Source: Pelomonas parva
GTDB taxonomy: Bacteria > Pseudomonadota > Gammaproteobacteria > Burkholderiales > Burkholderiaceae_C
Direction: 5' to 3'
DNA length: 64,000 nucleotides
Assembly: GCF_043555835.1 (NCBI RefSeq)
Contig: NZ_JBIGHV010000005.1
Span: 124,001-188,000 of the forward strand
This document shows, one piece after another, positions 39,823 through 48,583 of the stretch. Positions within the stretch are counted from its first letter, which is position 1; each line of letters opens with the position of its first letter. Made by a program: the position numbers and the translations under genes. The notes below the pieces were generated by a model. That model was not told the origin of the DNA. It did no database searches and saw only the letters and a program-made list of their open reading frames with translations.

Positions 39823-40395
39823 ATGAAGCTCGCCACCCTCGCCCTGGCCCTCGGCCTCGCCTCGCCCGCCTTCGCAGCCGCCCCGCTGTCTGTCGACTTT
39901 GAAAAGACCTGGGAGTTCGGCGAGGAAGTTGCCGACACCTATGCCGCCCAGGGCGTGAGCTTCACCAACGTGCTGGGTCTGTCCAACGACGCCGACTTCA
40001 CGTACTTCTCCAGCGCCCCGTCGCCCATGGGTGTGGCCTTCGTGCAGCTGGATGGCGTCACCAACACGGCGGCCTACCTGAACGTCGCTGCAGGTGTCAC
40101 CGGCGGCCTGAGCTTCCATTTCGCCGGCATCGACACGGCCACCATCAAGGCTTACTCCGGCGCGAACGGCAGCGGCTCACTGCTTGGCACGATCAACCTA
40201 GGCGCCACGGGTGCCGACTTTGGCACCTGGAACAAGACTGCGCTGTACTTCAGCGGCACGGCCCTGTCCTTCGATCTGACCGGCACGGCCGGCGTTGCCG
40301 CGCTGGACAACATCTCCGCCGTGCCCGAGCCGAGCAGCGTCGCGCTGCTGCTGGCCGGCGGCGCGCTGCTGCTGGCCCGTCGTCGTCGCGGCTGA
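39823..40395 (+). CDS. PEP-CTERM sorting-domain secreted protein
   Basis: 190 residues from ATG 39823, with TGGAG 7 nt upstream. Signal peptide MKLATLALALGLASPAFA. The body is beta-rich (FAGIDTATIKAYSGANGSG, ALSFDLTGTAGVAALDNIS), resembling calcium- or carbohydrate-binding jelly-rolls. The tail VPEPSSVALLLAGGALLLA followed by RRRR is a clear exosortase sorting signal. Second PEP-CTERM substrate in the window, not closely similar to the first in its body. Confidence 0.9.
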   Translation: MKLATLALALGLASPAFAAAPLSVDFEKTWEFGEEVADTYAAQGVSFTNVLGLSNDADFTYFSSAPSPMGVAFVQLDGVTNTAAYLNVAAGVTGGLSFHFAGIDTATIKAYSGANGSGSLLGTINLGATGADFGTWNKTALYFSGTALSFDLTGTAGVAALDNISAVPEPSSVALLLAGGALLLARRRRG

Positions 40396-40410
40396 TTGGC
40401 AAGCCCAAAG

Positions 40411-40440
40411 AAAAAGCCGGCTGTTCGCAGCCGGCTTTCT
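40411..40440. terminator. Bidirectional terminator between a PEP-CTERM gene and argF
   Basis: A perfect 11-bp stem AAAGCCGGCTG/CAGCCGGCTTT (40413-40423 and 40428-40438) closed by a TTCG tetraloop. The better T run is on the minus strand, so it mainly ends argF. Confidence 0.92.
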
Positions 40441-40455
40441 CATGGGCTGCTCAGA

Positions 40456-41397
40456 TCAGCCGATGCGCCCGAGCAGCAGGTACTCCATCAGCGCCTTCTG
40501 CACGTGCATGCGGTTCTCCGCCTCTTCCCACACGACCGATTGCGGGCCGTCGATGACATCCGCCGCCACCTCCTCGCCGCGGTGCGCCGGCAGGCAGTGC
40601 ATGAACAGCGCATCCGGCTTGGCGCGGGCCATCATGTCGCGGTCCACGCACCAGTCCTTGAAGGCCGCCTTGCGGGCCTCGTTCTCCGCCTCGTAGCCCA
40701 TGCTGGTCCAGACGTCGGTCGTCACCAGGTCGGCCCCCGCACAAGCCTCGCGCGGGTCGTCGAAGACCTTGTAGCAGCTGGCGTCCTTCACGCCCGCCAC
40801 GGCATGGTCGATGCCGTAGCCGCTCGGCGTGCTGACATGCACCGTGAAGCCCAGGATCTCCGCCGCCTGCAGCCAGGTGTTGGCCATGTTGTTGCCGTCC
40901 CCCACCCAGGCCACGACACGGCCCTTCAGGCAGTCCATGTCGATGGACCCGCGCCGGTCCATGCCGCGCGCCTCGATGAAGGTGAACAGGTCGGCCAGGA
41001 TCTGGCAGGGGTGGTATTCGTTGGTCAGCCCGTTGATGACCGGCACGCGCGAATGCGCCGCGAAGCGCTCGATCTTGCTCTGCTCGTAGGTGCGAATCAT
41101 GACGATGTCGACCATGCGGCTGATGACGCGCGCCGAATCCTCCACCGGCTCGGCGCGGCCCAGCTGGCTGTCGCCGGTCGTCAGGTGCACGACCGAGCCG
41201 CCCATCTGGTACATGCCGGCCTCGAAGCTGACGCGCGTGCGCGTGCTGGCCTTCTCGAAGATCATGGCCAGCGTGCGGTCCTGCAGCGGCTGGTACTTCT
41301 CGTAGTTCTTGAAGCGGCGCTTGATGATGCCGGCGCGGTCGAACAGGTGGGCGTATTCCTCGGCCCGCAGGTCCTTGAACTGGAGGTAGTGGCGCAT
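40456..41397 (-). CDS. argF: Ornithine carbamoyltransferase
   Basis: 313 residues. It makes citrulline from ornithine and carbamoyl phosphate in arginine synthesis. Motifs: carbamoyl-phosphate loop STRTRVSFEAGMYQMGG, ornithine site VINGLTNEYHPCQ, HCLPAHRGEEV near the C-terminus. I chose ATG 41397 because GGGGA lies about 7-11 nt upstream and relatives begin with RHYLQFKDL; an upstream ATG at 41418 overlapping the argD stop would add seven residues. Confidence 0.96.
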   Translation of the reverse strand: MRHYLQFKDLRAEEYAHLFDRAGIIKRRFKNYEKYQPLQDRTLAMIFEKASTRTRVSFEAGMYQMGGSVVHLTTGDSQLGRAEPVEDSARVISRMVDIVMIRTYEQSKIERFAAHSRVPVINGLTNEYHPCQILADLFTFIEARGMDRRGSIDMDCLKGRVVAWVGDGNNMANTWLQAAEILGFTVHVSTPSGYGIDHAVAGVKDASCYKVFDDPREACAGADLVTTDVWTSMGYEAENEARKAAFKDWCVDRDMMARAKPDALFMHCLPAHRGEEVAADVIDGPQSVVWEEAENRMHVQKALMEYLLLGRIG

Positions 41398-41414
41398 CAG
41401 TGCGTCCCCCGGCT

Positions 41415-42620
41415 TCATGGCTTGGGTTCGGCCAGGAAGGCCTTGATCAGCGGCACCAGCAGGGCCGTGATCTGATTCGCTTCATCGTGCGTCAGGATCA
41501 GCGGCGGCAGCAGGCGCACGACGCGGTCGGCGGTGATGCTGATGAGCAGGCCCGCCTCCAGGCTGCGGTTCAGCAGCACGCCGGCGGGGCGGTCCAACTC
41601 GATGCCCAGCATCAGGCCCTGGCCGCGGATCTCGACAAAGCCGCTCTCGCCCGCCAGCGCTGAAGCCAGCCCGTCGCGCAGCGTTGCGCCGACGGCCTCG
41701 GCGTTCGCCAGCAGTCCGTCCTCTTCCATGATCTTCAACGTCTCGACGCCGGCGCGCATCGCCAGAGGATTGCCGCCGAAGGTCGTGCCGTGGTTGCCCG
41801 CCTTCAGCACGCCCGCAGCGCGCGGGCCGCAGACGACGGCGCCGATGGGCACGCCCGAGCCCAGGCCCTTGGCCAGCGGCATGACGTCCGGCTTGATGCC
41901 CGCCCACTGGTGGGCGAACCATTTGCCGGTGCGGCCGATGCCGCACTGCACCTCGTCCAGCATCAGCAGCAGGTCGTGCTGGTCACAGACACGGCGCAGC
42001 GCCTGCAGGAACTCGACGCGCGCCGGGTTGATGCCGCCCTCGCCCTGGATGGTCTCCAGGAAGATGGCCGTGATGTTGGGATGGGCCGCGATGGCCGCTT
42101 CAACGGCGGCCACATCATTCAGCGGCACGCGCACAAAGCCCGGCACCAGCGGCCCGAAGCCGGCCTGGATCTTGGGGTTGGCCGTGGCCGACAACGTGGC
42201 GATCGAACGGCCATGGAAGGCGCCCTCGAAGACCAGGATCTCCGGCGACGTGTTGTCACGGTCGTGGCCGAACTTGCGGGCGATCTTCAGCGCCGCCTCG
42301 TTGGCCTCCAGTCCGCTGTTGCAGAAGAAGACGTTGGCGAGACCCGAAAGCTCGCACAGCTTGTCGGCGAGCTGCTCCTGCAACGGCACGCGGTAGTAGT
42401 TGCTGCTGTGGATGAGCTTGGCGACCTGATCCTGCAGCGCCGGCACCAGGCGCGGGTGGTTGTGGCCCAGGGTGTTGACCGCAATGCCGCCCAACCCGTC
42501 CAGCAGTCGTCGGCCGTCCGTGTCCCAGACCCAGACGCCCTGACCGTGCGAAAGCGCAACGGGCAGGCGGCCGTAGGTCGGCATCACATGGGCATCGGAC
42601 GGGAGGGATTCAGCGTTCAT
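41415..42620 (-). CDS. argD: Acetylornithine/succinyldiaminopimelate aminotransferase
   Basis: 401 residues. A PLP class-III aminotransferase for arginine synthesis. Motifs: VFFCNSGLEANEAALKIAR, ATLSATANPKIQAGFGP, the PLP-contacting LLMLDEVQCGIGRTG, and the lysine in MPLAKGLGSGVPIGAVV. GGAGA lies 5 nt upstream of the start. It precedes argF on the same strand, which explains the pair as one arginine operon. Confidence 0.96.
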   Translation of the reverse strand: MNAESLPSDAHVMPTYGRLPVALSHGQGVWVWDTDGRRLLDGLGGIAVNTLGHNHPRLVPALQDQVAKLIHSSNYYRVPLQEQLADKLCELSGLANVFFCNSGLEANEAALKIARKFGHDRDNTSPEILVFEGAFHGRSIATLSATANPKIQAGFGPLVPGFVRVPLNDVAAVEAAIAAHPNITAIFLETIQGEGGINPARVEFLQALRRVCDQHDLLLMLDEVQCGIGRTGKWFAHQWAGIKPDVMPLAKGLGSGVPIGAVVCGPRAAGVLKAGNHGTTFGGNPLAMRAGVETLKIMEEDGLLANAEAVGATLRDGLASALAGESGFVEIRGQGLMLGIELDRPAGVLLNRSLEAGLLISITADRVVRLLPPLILTHDEANQITALLVPLIKAFLAEPKP

Positions 42621-42658
42621 CGGGTCTCCGATTGGTGTTGGGAAAAGTGGGACTTTTG

Positions 42659-42680
42659 ATTCTAGAGTCCGCGCGCGGAC
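42659..42680 (-). promoter_or_regulatory. Palindrome and -10-like site upstream of argD
   Basis: The 14-bp perfect palindrome GTCCGCGCGCGGAC (42667-42680) lies 2 nt upstream, on the minus strand, of a TAGAAT -10-like hexamer (42659-42664). It would occupy the promoter spacer. It does not resemble an ArgR box, which is AT-rich. Low support. Confidence 0.35.
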
Positions 42681-42770
42681 CTTTGCTGCGGCGCAGCAGA
42701 TGGTGATGAGCCAAGGCACAATAACTGTCTTTGGCAGCGCCCCCGCTGTACCCGGAAGCCGACCTTTTCC

Positions 42771-43100
42771 ATGACCGTTGCCCGACCGCCGCGCGAAGTA
42801 TTCATCCAGGGTGTGACACTGGATGGACGCACCTTCCGCCCCAGCGATTGGGCCGAGCGCCTGGCCGGCGCGATGTCCAGCTTCAGGCCGGGCGGCGTGC
42901 GCGGTGGCATCGGCGCCCACATCGGCTATTCGCCGCTGTGCGTGCCCACCGTCATCAATGGCGTGAAGTGCGTCATCGTCAACGAGGAACTGAAACGCCT
43001 CGAACCCATGGCCTGGGATTTCGTCATGAACTTCGCGCGCGACAACGACCTGCAGGTCGCCGAGGCCTGTCTGCTACCTGACAGCAAACCGGGCACCTGA
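42771..43100 (+). CDS. DUF3579 family protein
   Basis: 109 residues. A conserved small cytoplasmic protein restricted, to my knowledge, to beta-proteobacterial lines. The central block GAHIGYSPLCVPTVINGVKC and the C-terminal MAWDFVMNFARDNDLQVAEA are conserved-looking. The function is unknown. Divergent from argD, so the spacer may hold both promoters. Confidence 0.87.
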   Translation: MTVARPPREVFIQGVTLDGRTFRPSDWAERLAGAMSSFRPGGVRGGIGAHIGYSPLCVPTVINGVKCVIVNEELKRLEPMAWDFVMNFARDNDLQVAEACLLPDSKPGT

Positions 43101-43183
43101 CTCGGTGTTCCTAGCGACAACCCGCGCTGCGCCGGCGGCGGGCGCCGTTATTCTCGACGGCTACGTTCCGTAACCTGTTGTCG

Positions 43184-44044
43184 ATGAACTTGAGCGTCGC
43201 CGCCCCAACGCCTTCTGCCGCCGTCCGCGCCGAAGGCATGGCTTCGTCCGGCAGCGTCTGGGTGTTGCTGCGCGGGCTGTCGCGCGAGAGCGGCCACTGG
43301 GGTGTCTTCCCCGATCACCTGCTGCGCGAACTGCGCGCCATGCAGCCGGCGGCGCAGGTGGTGTCGCTCGACCTGCCCGGCACCGGCACGCAGCGCCGCC
43401 AGGCCAGCCCGACGCAGGTGTCGGCCATCGTCGACGCCTGCCGGGCTGAACTGCAGCGCCGTGGCGTTGGCGGGCCGGTGTCGGTGGTGGGCATGTCGCT
43501 GGGCGGCGCCGTGCTCAGCGACTGGGCCAACCGCTACCCGGCCGAGGTCGAGGCCGGTGTGCTGATCAACCCCAGCCTGCGGCCCTTCAGTGAACTCTTC
43601 CGCAAGCCGCGGCCGCTGAACTATCTCGGCCTGGCGCTGCTGTCGCTGAGCCGCTTCAGCGCCCGCATGCGCGAGGAGCGCGTGCTCAGCTTGACGACAC
43701 GGCTGACGCCGCCGCAGACCATCATCGACCGCTGGCTGGAGTTGCAGCGCCAGCATCCGCTGGGCGTGCGCAACACGGCGCGGCAGTTGCTCGCCAGCCT
43801 GCGCTACCGTGCCAGCCGCACGCGCCCGGCTGCGCCCATGCTGCTGCTGTGCAGCAAGGCCGACACCCTCGTCGACTGGCGCTGCTCGCAGGCCATCAGC
43901 CGCGCCTGGGGGGCGCCGCTGCGCCTGCACACGAAGGCAGGCCACGACTTGCCGCTGGACGACCCGCAGTGGGTGGCCCGCGCCGTGGCTGAATGGCTGC
44001 GTGACCGCAGCATTCAGGGGGTTGAGCCGGGGGAGTGGCATTGA
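43184..44044 (+). CDS. Alpha/beta-hydrolase fold protein
   Basis: 286 residues from ATG 43184. Expected features are the oxyanion segment WVLLRGLSRESGHW, the nucleophile elbow VGMSLGGAV (serine at about residue 105), an acid Asp in LLCSKADTLVD and the histidine in LHTKAGHDLPLDDP. The substrate cannot be told. The stop codon is followed after 6 nt by repeat copy B. Confidence 0.88.
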   Translation: MNLSVAAPTPSAAVRAEGMASSGSVWVLLRGLSRESGHWGVFPDHLLRELRAMQPAAQVVSLDLPGTGTQRRQASPTQVSAIVDACRAELQRRGVGGPVSVVGMSLGGAVLSDWANRYPAEVEAGVLINPSLRPFSELFRKPRPLNYLGLALLSLSRFSARMREERVLSLTTRLTPPQTIIDRWLELQRQHPLGVRNTARQLLASLRYRASRTRPAAPMLLLCSKADTLVDWRCSQAISRAWGAPLRLHTKAGHDLPLDDPQWVARAVAEWLRDRSIQGVEPGEWH

Positions 44045-44045
44045 A

Positions 44046-44262
44046 CGTGCGCCCCTCGCCCAGCTTCGCCTGCTGAAAGCGGCGAACTTGGTCGGTCTTG
44101 CAGACCGCGCTGCGGCAGTGCCTCAGCTCTTCGGTAGGCACATGCCGCCCACTGGGCGCCATGTGTCCGACCTCAGCCCCCAAGGGGACGGCGATGCTTG
44201 CCGGATTGACCGGCAATCACATCGCCTGTGGGCTGGCTTGGGAGCGGCCCGGCGCTCGGCCC
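44046..44262 (+). repeat. Structured 3'-UTR repeat, copy B
   Basis: It begins just after the hydrolase stop codon and ends before the rpsT terminator. Hairpins shared with copy A: GCTGCGGC with a one-mismatch partner (44109-44127), GGCACATG/CATGTGTC with an inner GCCC/GGGC (44137-44167), CCCC/GGGG (44177-44187), and GGCGATG ... TTGCCGG-ATTGA-CCGGCAA ... CATCGCC (44190-44226). In the last hairpin the stem differs from copy A at three positions, all paired changes. The 17-nt block at 44246-44262 closes the element as in copy A. The extra 8-bp and 10-bp hairpins of copy A are missing here. Confidence 0.85.
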
Positions 44263-44284
44263 CAACTCAAATACGGATACAAAC

Positions 44285-44314
44285 GCAGAAGGCCCGCTTT
44301 CGCGGGCCTTCTGC
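44285..44314 (-). terminator. rpsT terminator
   Basis: A perfect 13-bp stem GCAGAAGGCCCGC/GCGGGCCTTCTGC (44285-44297 and 44302-44314) with a 4-nt loop. The T tract on the minus strand is poor (CGTTTGT). Both the rpsT end and repeat copy B abut it. Confidence 0.8.
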
Positions 44315-44337
44315 TTGCACCAGAGCTGGATTTTCTA

Positions 44338-44634
44338 TCAGGCGGCGAGCGCCTTGATCTTGGCGGACAGGCGGCTCTTGTGGCGAGCGGCCTTGTTCTT
44401 GTGGAAGATGCCCTTGTCGGCGACCGAATCGATCACGGCCTGGGCATTCTTGAAAAGGTCAGCAGCCTTGGACTTGTCGCCCGCGGTCACGGCCTTCTGC
44501 ACGTTCTTGATGACGGTGCGGAACTGCGAACGCAGTGCCGTGTTGGCGGCATTGAGCTTGGCGTCCTGGCGGACGCGCTTGAGGCCCGATGCCAGGCGGA
44601 CCGTCTTCTTCTTGGCTTTGGAGCTGGTGGCCAT
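44338..44634 (-). CDS. rpsT: 30S ribosomal protein S20
   Basis: 98 residues. Lysine/arginine/alanine-rich, binds 16S rRNA. It begins SSKAKKKTVRLASGLKRVRQ and ends with the usual KAARHKSRLSAKIKAL. The length is a little over the typical 87. A promoter is seen upstream: TATACT on the minus strand (44669-44674) with TTGGCT at an 18-nt spacing (44693-44698). Divergent from murJ. Confidence 0.95.
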   Translation of the reverse strand: MATSSKAKKKTVRLASGLKRVRQDAKLNAANTALRSQFRTVIKNVQKAVTAGDKSKAADLFKNAQAVIDSVADKGIFHKNKAARHKSRLSAKIKALAA

Positions 44635-44668
44635 GCTGTATCTATACCCAGTTGGTGCAAAGACAGCG

Positions 44669-44698
44669 AGTATAGCCCGGAAATTAGGGTAAAGCCAA
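44669..44698 (-). promoter_or_regulatory. rpsT sigma-70 type promoter
   Basis: On the minus strand TTGGCT (44693-44698), an 18-nt spacer and TATACT (44669-44674). It lies 35 nt upstream of the rpsT start. Confidence 0.6.
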
Positions 44699-44754
44699 GG
44701 GGCGGGGCCGAATTTGACGGGGTGCGCGATTGGCGACACAGATAATCCGCCGCC

Positions 44755-46317
44755 ATGAATCTGCTGCGAGCCGCGTCGACCATTTCCCTGCTGACCCTGG
44801 CTTCGCGCATTACCGGCCTCGTTCGAGAAACGCTGGTGGCCGGCCTGTTCGGCGCGACGGCGATGACGGACGCGTTCCTCGTCGCGTTCCGCATTCCCAA
44901 CCTGCTGCGCCGCCTGTTTGCCGAAGGTGCGTTCTCGCAGGCCTTCGTGCCGCTGATCGCGGCGACCAAGGCAACCGACGGTGAGGAGGCGACACGGCGT
45001 CTCGTCGACGCGGTCGCCACCGTGCTGCTGTGGGCCTTGGTGGCGACTTCGGTGCTCGGCGTCGTCGCCGCGCCGGTGCTGGTCTGGCTGTTGGGTTCGG
45101 GCCTGCCGGGCGAGGCCTACGACGCGTCGGTCGTCATGACACGCGTCATGTTTCCCTACATCGGCTGCATGTCGCTGGTGGCCTTGGCCGCCGGCATCCT
45201 GAACACCTGGCGGCGCTTTGTCGTGCCCGCAGCCACGCCGGTGCTGCTGAACCTGAGTGTCATCGCCGTCGGCTGGTCGCTGGCCGGGCCGCTGGAGCGC
45301 GCCGGCTACCCGGGGATCTATGCGATGGCCATCGGCGTCATGCTGGGCGGCGTGCTGCAGTTGCTGGTGCAGTGGCCAGCGCTGCGAGCCATCGGCGCAA
45401 TGCCCCGCATGCGCCTCAGCTGGCGCGGTTTTCGCGACGCGCAGGCCCATCCGGGCGTGGGGCGCCTGTTGGTCAACATGGGCCCGGCGCTGCTGGGCGT
45501 GGGCGTGGCGCAGTTGTCGCTGATGATCAACACGCAGATCTCCAGCCACCTCGGTGCCGGTGCGACCTCCTGGTTGAACTATGCGGACCGGCTGATGGAG
45601 TTCCCCATCGGCCTGCTCGGCGTGGCGCTGGGCGCAGTGCTGACGCCGCAGTTGTCGGCAGCCCAGGCCGCCAGCCAGAGCGACCGTTACAGCCGCCTGC
45701 TCGACTGGGGCCTGCGCATGGTGATGTTGCTGGCCTTGCCTTGTGCCGTGGCGCTGATGGTCTTTGCCGGGCCGCTGACGGCGGTGCTTTACCACCGCGG
45801 CGCGTTCACTGCCGCGGATGTCGGCCACACGGCGCAGGCGGTGATGGGTTGGGGCGTCGGGTTGCTGGGGCTGGTGGCCATCAAGGTGCTGGCGCCGGGC
45901 TTCTATGCGCGGCAGGACACCGGCACGCCGGCCAAGATCGCCATTGCCGTGCTGGTGCTGACGCAGGCGTTCAATGTGGTCCTGGTACCGCAGATCGGTG
46001 TGGCCGGGCTGGCCTTGTCGATTGGCCTGGGCGCACTCGTCAACGCGGGTTGGCTGCTGTGGGGGCTGCGCAGGCTGGGCAGCTATCGCCCCGAGCCCGG
46101 CTGGCTGGCATTCGGCCTTCGCGTGGTGCTGGGCTGCTTGGCCATGGGCTTGCTGCAGTGGCAACTGGCGACGAGGCTGGACTGGATCGCCCTTGGCGCT
46201 CACGAGTTCCAGCGCGCCCTCGTCATGGCGGGCAGTCTGGCCGGCAGTGCGGCGGTCTACTTCGTCGTGCTGCTGCTGGCCGGCATGCGGCCCCGGGCGC
46301 TGGGCCGGCCGAGCTGA
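44755..46317 (+). CDS. murJ: Lipid II flippase MurJ
   Basis: 520 residues. It flips lipid II to the periplasm for peptidoglycan synthesis. About 14 membrane helices; the N-terminal MurJ motif is SRITGLVRETLVAGLFGATA, and FRIPNLLRRLFAEGAFSQAF follows. The C-terminal two helices (VLGCLAMGLLQWQL and FVVLLLAGMRP) complete the family length. Divergent from rpsT, as in many proteobacteria. Confidence 0.96.
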   Translation: MNLLRAASTISLLTLASRITGLVRETLVAGLFGATAMTDAFLVAFRIPNLLRRLFAEGAFSQAFVPLIAATKATDGEEATRRLVDAVATVLLWALVATSVLGVVAAPVLVWLLGSGLPGEAYDASVVMTRVMFPYIGCMSLVALAAGILNTWRRFVVPAATPVLLNLSVIAVGWSLAGPLERAGYPGIYAMAIGVMLGGVLQLLVQWPALRAIGAMPRMRLSWRGFRDAQAHPGVGRLLVNMGPALLGVGVAQLSLMINTQISSHLGAGATSWLNYADRLMEFPIGLLGVALGAVLTPQLSAAQAASQSDRYSRLLDWGLRMVMLLALPCAVALMVFAGPLTAVLYHRGAFTAADVGHTAQAVMGWGVGLLGLVAIKVLAPGFYARQDTGTPAKIAIAVLVLTQAFNVVLVPQIGVAGLALSIGLGALVNAGWLLWGLRRLGSYRPEPGWLAFGLRVVLGCLAMGLLQWQLATRLDWIALGAHEFQRALVMAGSLAGSAAVYFVVLLLAGMRPRALGRPS

Positions 46318-46320
46318 GCG

Positions 46321-47178
46321 ATGAAGTACGCGATGCCCACGCCGCTGGACTACTTCGCCACGCTCGTGGCGCAGGACGACGGCCTGAACCTGCTCGAAGC
46401 GGCCGCCAGCCTGGCGCAGGACGAGCATCCGCAGCTGGATGTGCAGGCGGTGATGGCCGATGTGGATGGCCTGGCGCGACGGCTGCGCGAGCGCATGGCG
46501 GCGGATGCCACGCCGCCCGAGCGGCTGAGTTGCCTAACGCGCTTCTTCCACGGCGAGCTGGGGTTTGCCGGCAACCTGAACAACTACTACGCGGCGGACA
46601 ACAGCTTCGTCCACCGCGTGCTGGAGACGCGCCGGGGCATCCCGATCACGCTGGCGGTGCTGCTGCTGGAGCTGGGTGAGCAGGTCGGCCTGCGCATGGC
46701 GGGCGTGGCCTTTCCCGGCCACTTCCTCGTCAAGTGCCGCATCGGCCTGGGCGAGGTCGTCATCGATCCCTTCACCGGCGGCACGTTGTCGCCCACGCGG
46801 CTGGACGAGCGGCTTGGCGTCTATCGCCACGGCAGCGGCCTGCCGGACGATGTCGAACTGCCGCTGGAGTTCTTCCTGCGCGCCGCGACGCCGCGCCAGA
46901 TCCTCGCTCGCATGCTGCGCAATCTGAAGGAAGTGCACCGCGCCGGGCAGGACTGGCCCCGCCTGCTGGCCGTGCAGCAGCGCCTGGTCGTGCTGTTGCC
47001 CGGTGATCCGGCCGAGCGACGTGATCGCGGCCTGGTGTTCGACGCACTCGGTGCCACGTCCGCCGCAGCCGATGACCTGGCCTTCTACCTCGGCGAGCGC
47101 GGCGATGCACCGGACGCTGCCATGCTGCGAGCACGCCTGGCCGTGCTGGTGGAGCAGCGCTCGCCGCCGCTTCAGTGA
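46321..47178 (+). CDS. SirB1-like transglutaminase/TPR protein
   Basis: 285 residues. SirB1 family: a transglutaminase-like core, here RRGIPITLAVLLLELGEQVG and VAFPGHFLVKCRIG with the family VIDPFTGG, followed by TPR-like helices. The catalytic cysteine position is not clear, so enzymatic activity is doubtful. It lies 4 nt after murJ, likely in the same operon. Function is not established. Confidence 0.85.
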   Translation: MKYAMPTPLDYFATLVAQDDGLNLLEAAASLAQDEHPQLDVQAVMADVDGLARRLRERMAADATPPERLSCLTRFFHGELGFAGNLNNYYAADNSFVHRVLETRRGIPITLAVLLLELGEQVGLRMAGVAFPGHFLVKCRIGLGEVVIDPFTGGTLSPTRLDERLGVYRHGSGLPDDVELPLEFFLRAATPRQILARMLRNLKEVHRAGQDWPRLLAVQQRLVVLLPGDPAERRDRGLVFDALGATSAAADDLAFYLGERGDAPDAAMLRARLAVLVEQRSPPLQ

Positions 47179-47231
47179 CAATCCGCGCCCTCGCGTCCAT
47201 CTCGCGAAGCCGTTGTTCCTTGAAGAACTTG

Positions 47232-47918
47232 ATGAGGCAGATCCCCCTCGCGCTGCTGGCCCCGCCCGCGCACAGCTTTGACAACTTCCTGCCCGGTGCC
47301 AACGCCGAAGCCCTGGCCTATCTGCTGGGCCTGATGCCGGCCGACCCGCCTGTGCTGCTGTGGGGCCCGACGGGCGCAGGCAAGACGCATCTGTTGCAGG
47401 CGCTCGCCGAACGCTGGCAGGCCGCCGGCCAGCGTGTTGCCTGGTATGACGCCGACACCGCCTTGCCCTGGGAATTGCCGGCGCACGAAAGCCTGCTTCT
47501 GCTGGACGATTGCCAGCGCTTCGACGCCGGCCAGCAGCATGCGGCGTTTGCGCTGTTCGTCGCATCGGCGGGGCAGGGCTACACGGTCGTCGCGACGGCC
47601 GATGCACCTGCCGTCGACCTCAGCGTGCGCGAGGACCTGCGCACACGCCTCGGCTGGGGCCCGAGCTTTGCCCTTGAGCCGCTGCGCGAGGCCGAGATGC
47701 GCGCCGTGCTGCGCCGCGAGGCCGACCGGCGCGGCCTGTTGCTCGGCGACGAAGTGCTGTCCTATCTGCTGACCCGTTTCGAGCGCAATCTCAAGGGGCT
47801 CATGGCGCTGCTGGAGCGGCTCGATGAGTTCGCCATGGCCAGCAAACGGCCGCTGACCTTGCCCTTGTTGAAGGCCATGTTGGCCGACGAAAAAATAGAC
47901 TCTGACCCCATTTTATGA
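47232..47918 (+). CDS. hda: DnaA regulatory inactivator Hda
   Basis: 228 residues. A AAA+ relative of DnaA that, with the beta clamp, promotes hydrolysis of DnaA-bound ATP. A clamp-binding-like QIPLAL is at residues 3-8. Walker A is GPTGAGKTHLLQAL, Walker B LLLLDDCQ. The sensor-2 end and LTLPLLKAML close the protein. It overlaps the HAD gene by 4 nt (ATGA). Confidence 0.93.
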   Translation: MRQIPLALLAPPAHSFDNFLPGANAEALAYLLGLMPADPPVLLWGPTGAGKTHLLQALAERWQAAGQRVAWYDADTALPWELPAHESLLLLDDCQRFDAGQQHAAFALFVASAGQGYTVVATADAPAVDLSVREDLRTRLGWGPSFALEPLREAEMRAVLRREADRRGLLLGDEVLSYLLTRFERNLKGLMALLERLDEFAMASKRPLTLPLLKAMLADEKIDSDPIL

Positions 47919-48583
47919 ATCTCACGCTGTTTGACCTGGACGGGACCTTGATCCCGGTGGACTCCGACCACTCCTTCGGCCAGTTCATGGTCGAGGTCGG
48001 CTGGGTGGATGGCGAGGTCTGGGGGGCTCGCAACGACGAGTTCTTCGCCCAGTACAACGCCGGCATGCTGGACCTGCCGGCCTACGTCGAGTTCGCCACG
48101 TCGGCGTTTCGCAGCCGCCCGATTGAAGAGGCGCTGGCGATGCGCGAGCGCTTCATGGCCGAGGTCATGCAGCCGGCGTTGCGGGCCGAGGCGAGGGCGC
48201 TGGTGGAGAAGCACCGTGCGGCGGGCGACCTGATCGCGTTGGTCACCGCCACCAATGAGTTTGTCACCACCCCCATCGCTGCGGCTTTCGGCATCGAGCA
48301 CCTGATCGCCGTGCAACTGGAGCGCGATGCGCAGGGCCGCTACACCGGCGCCATCCATGGCGTGCCGAGCTTCCGCGAGGGCAAGATCGCGCGGGTCGAA
48401 TCCTGGCTGCAAAGCCTGGGGGCACAATCGGCCGGTTTCGAGCGCATCACGTTCTACAGCGACTCGACCAACGACTTGCCCCTGCTCGAACGCGTCAGCC
48501 ACCCGGTGGCGACCAATCCCAGCCCGGCGCTCGCGCAGATCGCCAGCGAACGCGGCTGGCCCCAGATCCAACTCTTCGCATGA
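47915..48583 (+). CDS. HAD-IB family phosphatase (SerB-like)
   Basis: 222 residues. HAD motif I DLDGTL is at residues 7-12 (FDLDGTLIPVDSDHS), motif II is in LVTATNEF and motifs III/IV in GKIARVE and YSDSTNDLPLL. Closest in layout to the HAD-IB group that includes phosphoserine phosphatase. Placed between hda and pcnB, with 4-nt overlaps at both ends. The substrate is unassigned. Confidence 0.92.
   Translation: MNLTLFDLDGTLIPVDSDHSFGQFMVEVGWVDGEVWGARNDEFFAQYNAGMLDLPAYVEFATSAFRSRPIEEALAMRERFMAEVMQPALRAEARALVEKHRAAGDLIALVTATNEFVTTPIAAAFGIEHLIAVQLERDAQGRYTGAIHGVPSFREGKIARVESWLQSLGAQSAGFERITFYSDSTNDLPLLERVSHPVATNPSPALAQIASERGWPQIQLFA

Noticed and set aside
44098..44340. Possible small protein encoded by the repeat (also an equivalent frame in copy A)
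   Set aside because: Both strands give similar-looking frames, the frames diverge after the ATTGA hairpin, and the paired stem changes argue for structure, not protein coding.
44338..46428. Extension of the rpsT frame far upstream across murJ
   Set aside because: The true S20 start is at 44634; the extension is a GC-rich antisense frame of murJ.
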